This document shows positions 25,163 through 32,156 of a stretch of 33,362 bases of DNA, piece after piece. The notes beneath the pieces are model-generated. The model made no database searches. It saw nothing but the letters and a program-made list of their open reading frames with translations, and was not told the origin of the DNA. Source of the stretch: Streptomyces barkulensis. GTDB lineage: Bacteria; Actinomycetota; Actinomycetes; Streptomycetales; Streptomycetaceae. The position numbers and the translations under genes are program-made. The DNA lies in the NCBI RefSeq assembly GCF_002843305.1, contig NZ_PGSG01000098.1:1-33362 (forward strand). Direction: 5' to 3'. How positions within the stretch are numbered: the stretch's first letter is position 1; every line of letters starts with the position of its first letter.

Positions 25163-25505
25163 CCCGCGACGGCCTCGCTGCGCTGCTCGGCGAGCAGACG
25201 ACAGCATGCGGACCGGCCCGCGACGCCCTGCACGCCGGCGGTGCCTTCACCGTCTGGGACGGCCGGTCCCCGCCCATCAGCTCGCCCACATCTACCGGTC
25301 CCGGCTCCGTCGCACCCGCAAGCGCGGCCAGCCGACGCTGGCCCTCGCCGCCACCGTCGACCTCCTCGAACAGGCCGGGGAAGAACTCCTGCGCATCGGC
25401 CGCATCGACGCGCCGGACACCCCGTGGACGTTCCTGCTCTTCCTCGATGCCGCGGCCACCACGGTGGTGGCCTGCACCGGCGTGGCCCCACGAGAGAACA
25501 GCTGA
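25159..25505 (+). pseudogene. Second gene of the coupled pair, one-base frameshift
   Basis: ATG 25159 overlaps the previous stop. The frame reads MTRDGLAALLGEQTTACGPA, then DALHAGGAFTVWDGR. Near 25262 the coherent sequence moves to the next frame: PVPAHQLAHIYRSRLRRTRK, QPTLALAATVDLLEQAGEEL and TPWTFLLFLDAAATTVVACT, ending TGA 25503-25505. The joined product would be about 115 aa, soluble, with a hydrophobic strand-rich C-terminus. I recognise no family. The total length is one base short of a multiple of three, so either the gene is broken, the sequence has an error at that point, or there is frameshifting. Confidence 0.65.
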
Positions 25506-26055
25506 CCAGCCCATGCCAGGCGGACCTCCCGCAAAAGGCAGGATGCTTGCCCGGCATGGCAGCAAGCCACCCAGGCGACAGCTGCCGTGCCCCGGCTCAC
25601 TCGGTCTGAGCCGAAGCACGGCAGTTGTCACCGGCTCCGGCGCTCCGTCGGCCGCCTGAGCTGTACGCAACTCCGTCGGCCGACCCTGCGCGCTCCGCCC
25701 CGTGATCATGCTTCGGCGAGCATCGCTGCGGACGCCTCGGGTTGGCCGGGTAGTCGGTCGGCGTTCACCAGACCGAGCAGTGGCCTCGTCGCCGGCCGCA
25801 AAGGGGCCACACCGACGCCTGCGTTGCCGAACCGGATGTCGCGATCGCCGCAGCCTGCCTCCGCCTTCCCCGCTCCGGGTGCCTCGGCCAGGCCTGCCCC
25901 CCGGCTGACGCCCACGCGCCACTACCTCCGCGAGTGTCGGCACCCACCCACGTGATGGTGGGTCCCGCCGGGCAGGGCACGTCGACAGGGGGCGGTGTGC
26001 AGGGCTCGTGCGGGCAGGGGGCGTCACCTTGCGGGGCGAGCGGTCGCGTCCGTGT
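25506..26055. other. Intergenic stretch, one doubtful small ORF
   Basis: No gene is well supported. A minus-strand frame at 25706-25915 (69 codons) ends in LVNADRLPGQPEASAAMLAE, which looks protein-like. Its N-terminal part is Gly/Ala-rich, there is no ribosome site, and overlapping frames are equally open. It may be a relic. Confidence 0.3.
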
Positions 26056-26799
26056 TCACGGACGCGGGCTTGCGCTCGGGGAGCAGGGCTGCGGCGGGCC
26101 GGCGGGGGTGGGGGCGAGGCCCAGGAGCGTTTCGATCCGGTCGACGAAGTCCGGGTCCGGCAGCGGTAGGTCGACGTCGTTGTCGAGGTAGCCGACGGCG
26201 GCCGGAACGTAGGCCAGGACCGCGGCGAGCGGCTCGGGCAGGCCCTGGTGCTCCTTGAGCGTGCGCAGTGCTCGCAGTGCCACGGTCCGTTCCACCTCGG
26301 TGAGGACTTGGCGCATTGGTGCGACGGTGAGGTCGGCCTGGGTGTACCACCAGTGGGCCTGGCCTTCCTCGCCCAGGGCCTGGTGGTGGAGGTAGAGGCA
26401 GTAGGCGGCCCGGGGGTCGCCGGCGCCGGCGGCGTACTGCCACCAGAACTGGGCGCTGTCTGCGGCGCCGGCCAGATACAGGATGCTGCCCAGGACGGCG
26501 GCGGCCCTCGGTTGGGGGAAGGACTGCTCGAGGAAGTCGTGCAGTTCGTTCATCGCGTCCGGCCGGGTGATGACGATCTCGCACAGGGCACGCAGGTCCG
26601 CGGCGAAGTCGTGCGCGTTGCGGCGCTGCCGCCCCTGCGGCCGGGGAAGCGGTGTGCCGCTGGTGCGTCGCTCTGGCGGGCACTGCCGGTAGGCGAGCCG
26701 TGCGGCCAGGCGTTCCTCGGCGGCGTCGAGGTCGGCGGAAGTGTACGGGGCGGTCGGCTCCAACCGGGCCTTGGCCAGGAGGCGGTGCACGTCGGTCAC
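26056..26799 (-). CDS. SEL1/TPR-like repeat protein coupled to an ECF sigma factor
   Basis: This 247-aa protein starts at ATG 26799, overlapping the sigma-factor stop by four bases (ATGA). The N-terminal 60 residues are charged and helical (MTDVHRLLAKARLEPTAPYT). Residues about 65-95 form a helix (AADLRALCEIVITRPDAMNE). Residues 100-165 carry two SEL1-like helical repeats (LGSILYLAGAADSAQFWWQY, AAGAGDPRAAYCLYLHHQAL, QAHWWYTQAD). The C-terminus is Pro-rich. Such repeats mediate protein-protein contact. The gene order suggests that it modulates or is controlled by the sigma factor, but it lacks the zinc-binding motif of classical anti-sigma factors and has no membrane segment. Function as an anti-sigma or accessory protein is inference. 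Confidence 0.8.
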   Translation of the reverse strand: MTDVHRLLAKARLEPTAPYTSADLDAAEERLAARLAYRQCPPERRTSGTPLPRPQGRQRRNAHDFAADLRALCEIVITRPDAMNELHDFLEQSFPQPRAAAVLGSILYLAGAADSAQFWWQYAAGAGDPRAAYCLYLHHQALGEEGQAHWWYTQADLTVAPMRQVLTEVERTVALRALRTLKEHQGLPEPLAAVLAYVPAAVGYLDNDVDLPLPDPDFVDRIETLLGLAPTPAGPPQPCSPSASPRP

Positions 26800-27341
26800 G
26801 GCTGCTCATGCCTTTCTTCGGTGAGTGCGTCGCGCAGGCGGCGCCGGGCATAGCGTTCGGTCGAGCGCACGCCGGCTTCGGTGATGCCCAGGTGTCCGGC
26901 GATCTCGCGGTTGCTGTAGCCCTCGTAGTAGCGCAGCACGATCACGTCACGCTGCCGGTCGGAGAGGGCGGCCACCGCGCGGGCCAGGGCGAGGCTGTCC
27001 TCCAACTCGCCGATCGGGTCGACGGCGTCTCGCAGGGCCGTGGTCTCGAAGGCCAGGGTGTTGATCAGAGTGGAGCGGCGGCCCCGGGCGCGGGCGTAGT
27101 CGATGGTGCGGTGCTTCATCACTTGCCAGGCGTAGCCGGCCGGGTTGTCCGTGGCCAGGACCGTGCTCCAGGAGTCGTGGAGTTTCTCTATGGCCTCGTC
27201 CACGGCCTCTTCCGCGTCCGCCCGGTTGCCCAGGTACCGTTCCGACCAGCGCACGTATACCTCGCGGTGCAGTCGGTGGAATGCGGAGAAGTCCAGCGGG
27301 ATCAAGGCCATCGGGGCTGGGCTGTGCTGTTCGTCTGTCAC
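26796..27341 (-). CDS. ECF-type RNA polymerase sigma factor
   Basis: This 181-aa sigma-70-family protein starts at GTG 27341, overlapping the stop of an upstream 51-aa ORF (GTGA). Region 2 spans about residues 17-88 (FHRLHREVYVRWSERYLGNR, DAEEAVDEAIEKLHDSW, NPAGYAWQVMKHRTIDYARA). Region 4 spans 124-172 (ALSDRQRDVIVLRYYEGYSN) with a helix-turn-helix NREIAGHLGITEAGVRSTER that would contact the -35 element. It directs RNA polymerase to a small regulon, possibly its own operon. The two-gene downstream arrangement (sigma then SEL1-like protein) replaces the usual sigma/anti-sigma pair. A candidate autoregulated promoter lies at 27624-27647. Confidence 0.92.
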   Translation of the reverse strand: MTDEQHSPAPMALIPLDFSAFHRLHREVYVRWSERYLGNRADAEEAVDEAIEKLHDSWSTVLATDNPAGYAWQVMKHRTIDYARARGRRSTLINTLAFETTALRDAVDPIGELEDSLALARAVAALSDRQRDVIVLRYYEGYSNREIAGHLGITEAGVRSTERYARRRLRDALTEERHEQP

Positions 27342-27493
27342 CGCGTCCCCCCGGTGCGCTCACGGCTGAGCTCGGTGACGCCCGCCCTCACCCCCGCCGC
27401 GGCGGCGCGGCGCAGCAGCACCAGCACGTCGCGGCCGAACGTCCGCACCAGGAGTGCGGCGATCGCCAGATCCCTCGCGTTGTCGAATGTCAC
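27338..27493 (-). CDS. 51-aa ORF leading the sigma-factor operon
   Basis: GTG 27493 is preceded at about 12 bases by AAAGGA. The frame reads MTFDNARDLAIAALLVRTFG, then DVLVLLRRAAAAGVRAGVTE and a polar tail ending TGA 27338-27340, which overlaps the GTG of the sigma gene. The four-base overlap and matching codon bias argue that it is translated. It is an amphipathic helix with a hydrophobic middle and no recognisable family. A leader-type coupling role or a small regulator of the sigma factor are both possible. Confidence 0.55.
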   Translation of the reverse strand: MTFDNARDLAIAALLVRTFGRDVLVLLRRAAAAGVRAGVTELSRERTGGTR

Positions 27494-27550
27494 GGGACCG
27501 TCAGGTCCTTTCCGATCGATGTGCCCGGGACCGCCCCCCTCGTCCCCGGG

Positions 27551-27568
27551 AGGGCACTGGTGTGCCCT
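27551..27568. promoter_or_regulatory. Hairpin in the leader of the sigma-factor operon
   Basis: AGGGCAC (27551-27557) and GTGCCCT (27562-27568) form a perfect 7-bp stem with a 4-base loop. A second small palindrome, GTGTG-CAT-CACAC, lies at 27599-27611. Both sit between the candidate promoter and the first ORF, so they could be a 5' leader structure or an operator. Confidence 0.35.
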
Positions 27569-27623
27569 CTGTCACCCATAGCGTTCACGGACGGTGGTGT
27601 GTGCATCACACGAAACGAATAAC

Positions 27624-27647
27624 TACGGAACGAAATCGATCCGTTAC
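27624..27647 (-). promoter_or_regulatory. Candidate ECF-type promoter for the sigma-factor operon
   Basis: On the minus strand GTAAC (27643-27647) is followed, after 15 bases, by CGTA (27624-27627). AAC-containing -35 and CGT-containing -10 elements at about this spacing are typical of ECF sigma promoters, which are often autoregulated. The region is unusually AT-rich for this window. No other support. Confidence 0.3.
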
Positions 27648-27891
27648 TTTGAATAGTCCGACCGCATATGGACCACGCCGCGCCCGGAGAGGCTCCGCAA
27701 GCCCTCACGAACACGGCACGCGAGGGATGGAAACTTCGAACAGCCGGAGAGCGGGCACCAAGCCCACCGCGCGCCTGACCGCCCTGACCGTTCGCGGCCA
27801 CCTCACGTCCCTCCGCGATCGGCACGAGCCGACCGGCAGGAGGCCATCCCACGACCCGCGCCAGGCGCGCACCCCTGCCCAAGTCGCCTAG

Positions 27892-28773
27892 GGCGTTTCT
27901 TTCCGATCATCGGATCGTTGGTCTGGTCGTGCCGTTGACCGACGCGCAGTGGGCGCGGATAGAACCGTTGTTGCCTGATCGGACGCCGCGACGGGGCGGT
28001 CGGTGGCGTGATCACCGCCAGGTGATCGATGCGATTGCCTGGAAGTTCCAGACCGGGTCTCAGTGGGTGCACCTCCCCGCCGAGTACGGCTCGTGGAAGG
28101 GCGTCTATACGAGGCTGAGGAACTGGGCCATCGATGGCACCTGGGAACGTGTCTTCACCGCGTTGCTCGCTCAAGCGGATGCCGACGGTGACCTGGACTG
28201 GGTCGTCGCGGTCGACTCCACGATCGTGCGCGTCCACCAGAACGGCGCCGGGGCCCGCAAAAAGGGGCTCCGGCCGCTGAGCCCGCCGACAACGCGATCG
28301 GACGCTCGCGTGGCGGGTTGACCACGAAGGTCCATCTCGCCGCTGACAGTCGCTGTCGTCCGTTGTGCTTCGTGCTCACGCCCGGCCAGGCCGGAGACGC
28401 GCCGGCATTCGAGCACGTGATGGCTGCCATCCGGGTCCCGCGTCGAGTTGGTAGGCCCAAGACCAGGCCCTTCGCGGTGCTGGCGGACAAGGCATACTCG
28501 TCGCGAGCCATCCGGGACCATTTGCGACGACGCGGAGTACGGGCTGTGATCCCGCAGCCTGCCGACCAGATCGCCAACCGCAAACGCAAGGGCCGCGGCG
28601 GCGGGCGCCCGCCCGGATTCGACCGCGATGCCTACAAGCAGCGCAACACCGTCGAACGCTGCATCAACCGCCTCAAGCAATGGCGCGGCCTGGCCACCCG
28701 CTACGAGAAGACCTCCACCGTCTACCGTGCCGGTCTCCTCATCGCGGGCATCTTCCTCTGGTCCGCCCGCTGA
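27892..28773 (+). mobile_element. IS5-family element, first copy, right end missing
   Basis: The left end GGCGTTTCTTTCCGATCA begins just after CTAG (27888-27891) and resembles the 29221 end of the second copy. No matching right inverted repeat is found after the transposase stop at 28773; unrelated sequence begins at once. The element therefore carries an apparently good transposase but cannot move by itself. Confidence 0.7.
27929..28773 (+). CDS. IS5-family transposase expressed by probable -1 frameshifting
   Basis: Start GTG 27929 (MPLTDAQWARIEPLLPDRTP). Frame one has RWRDHRQVIDAIAWKFQTGS, QWVHLPAEYGSWKGVYTRL and the first catalytic Asp in WVVAVDSTIVRVHQNGAGAR. At AAAAAG (28259-28264) a -1 slip joins it to the second frame: LTTKVHLAADSRCRPL, RPFAVLADKAYSSRAIRDHL (second Asp), NTVERCINRLKQWRGLATRY (final Glu) and LIAGIFLWSAR. 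The full product is about 281 aa. The same AAAAAG occurs at the same place in the second copy, and -1 frameshifting at such runs is known for this part of the IS5 family, so the split is probably programmed, not a mutation. Confidence 0.88.
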
Positions 28774-28785
28774 AGAACATGCAGC

Positions 28786-29136
28786 TCACGACCGAAGGCA
28801 CTCTCCCTGTGGATCGAAGCAGACGAGGCCGTGCTCGCGGGCCAGTGCAGCGGCGAACTCGGATACTTCCTCGGCTTTGCCATAGGACATGAGCAGGTAC
28901 ACGATCGGGCCCGATGCCTCGTCGATGACCGGGGGCGACGCCCACACGACACTGTGGTCGACGTCGTCCGGGTATCGCGCGACGAGGGCTTCCACGTACG
29001 CCACGATGCGCGGCGCCGGAGGCACGGCGACATCGTCCGACTCCAGGTAACGCTCGTAGAGCTCGTCATACGTCGAGCTCGCAGCACGGTTGTCGAATGG
29101 ACGGTCGCCGTCCCACACAGCAAGGTCGTAGCTCAC
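28786..29136 (-). CDS. Small conserved-type hypothetical protein between two IS5 copies
   Basis: This 116-aa acidic soluble protein starts at GTG 29136 (MSYDLAVWDGDRPFDNRAAS) and ends at 28786. No strong ribosome site precedes it. It contains ELYERYLESDDVAVPPAPRI, YVEALVARYPDD and VDHSVVWASPPVID, then a helix GKAEEVSEFAAALAREHGLV and a closing FDPQGECL. This is a layout I know from small Streptomyces hypothetical proteins, some of which are annotated as immunity-like. No enzyme motif is visible. It is trapped between an IS5 copy ending at 28773 and another starting at 29221, and is transcribed against both. Confidence 0.75.
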   Translation of the reverse strand: MSYDLAVWDGDRPFDNRAASSTYDELYERYLESDDVAVPPAPRIVAYVEALVARYPDDVDHSVVWASPPVIDEASGPIVYLLMSYGKAEEVSEFAAALAREHGLVCFDPQGECLRS

Positions 29137-29220
29137 AGGCGCATCGTCGCAGGCAACACTGTCGCTGCCATCAGCAGGTCCTGCGATCTCTCTGTCAGTG
29201 ATCCGTAAGAGAGCTCCTAG

Positions 29221-30108
29221 GCAGTTTCGTTTGGATCAGTCGGTCGTTGGTCCGGGTGTGCCATTGACCGACGCGCAGTGGGCGCGGATCGAGCCGTTGC
29301 TCCCGGACCGGACACCGAAGCGGGGTGGCCGCTGGCGGGACCACCGCGAGGTGATCGACGCGATCGCCTACAAGTTCCAGACCGGAACGCAATGGGTGCA
29401 TCTGCCGGAGAGGTACGGCAACTGGCGCGGTGTCTACAACCGGCTGCGGATGTGGGCCGTCGACGGCACCTGGGAGCGGGTCTTCACCGCGCTGGTGGCC
29501 CAGGCCGACGCGGACGAGGACCTGAGCTGGGCCATCTCGGTGGACTGAAACCATCGTGCGGGCCCACCAGCACGCGGCCGGGGCCCGCAAAAAGGGGCCC
29601 CGGCCGGGGAGCCGGACGATCACGCCATCGGCCGGTCCCGCGGCGGACCGACCACGAAGATCCACCTCGCTGCCGACGGCCGCTGGCGTTCCACCTCACC
29701 GCCGGCCAGGCCGGTGACGCGCCCGCCTTCCCCGAAGTCATGGCCCGCCTGCGCGTGCCCCGCCGCCGTGGACGGCCCCGCACCAGGCCGGAGGTGGTCC
29801 TGGCCGACACGGCGTACTCCTCCCGCGCGATCCGCGAACACCTGCGCAGACGCGGCATCCGCGCGGTGATCCCCGTCCCGGCAGACCAGCAACGTCACCG
29901 ACTACGTCGGGGCAGCCGGGGCGGCAGGCCACCGGCCTTCGACCGCGAGGCTTACCGGCAGCGCAACACCGTCGAGCGGTGCATCAACCGCCTCAAGCAG
30001 TGGCGCGGAATCGCCACCCGCTACGAGAAGACCGCCACCATCTACCTGGCCGGACTCCACATCGCAGGCACCTTCCTCTGGTCCGCCCGATGATCCAAAC
30101 GAAACCGC
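29221..30108 (+). mobile_element. IS5-family element, second copy, bounded by CTAG
   Basis: The 18-bp ends GCAGTTTCGTTTGGATCA (29221-29238) and its complement at 30091-30108 differ at one base. CTAG flanks both sides (29217-29220 and 30109-30112). The right-hand CTAG is also the left flank of the IS701 element. The element is 888 bp. Confidence 0.88.
29258..30093 (+). pseudogene. IS5-family transposase, second copy, broken
   Basis: Related to the transposase at 27929 (MPLTDAQWARIEPLLPDRTP with the next blocks conserved). An extra base near 29548 turns the first catalytic motif ISVDSTIV into ISVD followed by TGA. The AAAAAG slip site follows at about 29589. A deletion near 29685 removes part of the block after IHLAADGRW, and the frame changes again to FHLTAGQAGDAPAFPEVMAR, VVLADTAYSSRAIREHL and NTVERCINRLKQWRGIATRY to the stop. 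Two lesions in addition to the presumed programmed shift make it inactive, although its inverted repeats are intact and could be used in trans. Confidence 0.88.
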
Positions 30109-30112
30109 CTAG

Positions 30113-31534
30113 TAGTGCTTCGTTACGTCGGGTGATCTCGGCTGGCGGTGGGCACCTTCCTGTGCATGAAGCTGGGAGAGGTGGAACGGCTCCGTGATGA
30201 GTTAGCGGAGTTCGTTGCCGACGTGTTCGCCTCGCTGCCGCGGCGGGACCAGCGGCAGTGGGGCGCCTGTTATCTGCGGGGCCTGATGCTGGACGGGCGG
30301 CGCAAGTCGATCCAGCCGATGGCCCAGCGGCTGCCGGACGGAAACATGCAGGCCCTGCAGCAGTTCGTGAACCAGTCGCCATGGGACCCGCTGCCGGCCA
30401 GACAGCGGATCGCCGAGCGGCTGTCCGAGGCGATCACACCCGAGGCGTGGGTGGTCGACGACGTGTCGTTTCCCGAGTGCGGCACCGCGTCGGTCGGGGT
30501 GGCCCGTCAGTACTGCGGAGCCGTCGGCAAGCGGGCGAACTGCCAGGTCGCGGTCAGCGTCCATGCCGCCACCGACACCGCCTCCTGTCCGCCGGACTGG
30601 GAGTTAGTTGTACCTGCCGCGCGAGTGGACGGACGAACCGGACCGCTGCCGCGGGGCAGGAGTGCCCGACGACGTCGTGCACCAGGAGAAGTGGCGTCTC
30701 GCCCTCGGCCTGCTCGACACGCTCACCGGCTGGCAACTGAAGGCGCCGGTCGTGGTCGCCGATGCCGGCTACGGCGTCAGCACCCCCTTCCGGCTCGGTC
30801 TCCAGCAACGGGGGCCGTCCTACGTGGTGGCGCTGGCCGGGAAAGAAGTCGCCCACCCGGCGGACGCCCGGCCGCACCAGCCCGCCTACGGCGGGCTCGG
30901 CCCACCCACGCTGCCGCGCTACCGCACCCCGCCGCGCACCGTCTCCGCCCTCGCGGCCGAGATCACCGCGGACCGGTTCACCGAGGTGACCTGGCGCCAC
31001 GGCAGCAAAGGCGCGATGACCTCACGGTTCGCGGTGCTGACCGTGCGGCCGGCGGGTAAGCAGTCCCTGGCCGCGGCCCAGAAGGCGGGCGGCGGCCGCA
31101 GCCGGTGGAACGGAGCCCTGCCCACCCAGACCCTCCTGGTTGAGTGGCCGGACGGTCAGGACGCACCGACGAGCTACTGGGCATCGAACCTGCCCGCCAC
31201 CACTCCGGTCGCTGACCTGGTGCGGTGGGCGAAGATGCGCTGGCGGATCGAGCACGACTACCGCGAACTCAAGCACGGCCTCGGAGTGGACCACTTCGAA
31301 GGCCGCACCTGGCGCGGCTGGCACCACCACGTCACCCTTGTCACCGCCGCCCAGGCCTTCCTTACCCTGCGGCGGCTCGACCCCAAAGTCCTCACACCGG
31401 CCTGACCTTCTACGGGGTCCTCGATGTTCTTCAGGGCCTGCTGAGGTGCTGGGCCGGTATCTGCACCACCTGCGGACGACCGCTACCCGCCCAACAAAGC
31501 CGCCGCAGACAGCACAGAACCTAACGAAGCACTA
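30113..31534 (+). mobile_element. IS701-family element inserted at CTAG
   Basis: Inverted ends TAGTGCTTCGTTA (30113-30125, and its complement ending at 31534) are flanked by CTAG on both sides (30109-30112 and 31535-31538). This is the YTAR-type 4-bp target duplication known for IS701. The length is 1,422 bp. Confidence 0.88.
30148..31405 (+). pseudogene. IS701-family transposase disrupted by a 4-bp duplication
   Basis: The start is GTG 30148 or ATG 30166 (MKLGEVERLRDELAEFVADV). First-half motifs are LRGLMLDGRRKSIQPMAQRL, NMQALQQFVNQSPWDPLPAR and the first catalytic Asp in EAWVVDDVSFPECG. After CPPDWEL (about 30604) the bases GAGTTAGTTGTACC carry an extra 4-bp unit (expected GAGTTGTACC), which shifts the frame. 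The next frame continues as YLPREWTDEPDRC, APVVVADAGYGVSTPFRL (second Asp) and KMRWRIEHDYRELKHGLGVD (Glu) to TGA 31405. The element ends are intact, so it could still be mobilised by another IS701 transposase. Confidence 0.92.
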
Positions 31535-31538
31535 CTAG

Positions 31539-32156
31539 GGGGTGCGGACTCGCGGGATGCGCCGGTGCCTGTCCTCGCGGGGAGACGGCATCGTAGGGGT
31601 CGCTTACGGGGGTGGGGCGCGAGGCGAGTTGGGGGTGACTGGCCACGGTCCGGTTCGGGGCCGGGTGAGCGGTGGCCAGTGCCGTAGCTGTGCACTGGTT
31701 GTTTCGGTACCGGCCCGCGGGGTCTGCCTGCGTTGGCCTATAACAGCCCTGGTCCTGTGGTCCCTTCTGGCGGGGAGTTCCGGGTTCTTTGGCTCTGCGG
31801 CTCGCGACTTGGATGTTCTTGGGGTGGTGCGCGGCCGCTGCCGCAAGAGGGGGATGGTGGCCCCTCGGAACTGCTTGGTCTTGGCCGAGCGCACCGGATG
31901 CCGGCCTGCAGTGGGGATGTGTCGTTTGCCCTGCTGCCGGCCTCGCTGGCCGGGGCTGCCGTGTGGCCGTGGCGCCGGGAAGGGCCGCATGGCGCATTGG
32001 CGAGGGCCGACTGGCGGGCTCTGGCAGGTAGTCCAACGACGGCAGGTCCCGCTGGCCGTTCTCTTGAACTTTGAACCGTTCGGCCAGTTCAGCCCGCGTC
32101 GTTTTGCGGCCATTCCAGGGGACATTCCGGCGGCTGGTGTTAGAAATGGCCGTGCT
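31539..32156. other. 618-bp stretch with a probable gene remnant on the minus strand
   Basis: Directly downstream of the DUF2637 stop, the minus strand reads RNVPWNGRKTTRAELAERFK then VQENGQRDLPSLDYLPEPAS (about 32140 to 32020), which looks like a short helix-turn-helix start. No start codon exists in that frame, and later sequence is ambiguous among three open frames. It may be a frameshifted gene following the DUF2637 gene in an operon, cut by the IS701 insertion at 31535. I do not call a CDS. Confidence 0.35.

Noticed and set aside
27727..27891. A 54-codon plus-strand ORF (METSNSRR...) ending at the CTAG next to the IS5 copy
   Set aside because: The ribosome site touches the ATG, the composition is not distinctive, and the stop is supplied by the IS target. 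Too weak to call.
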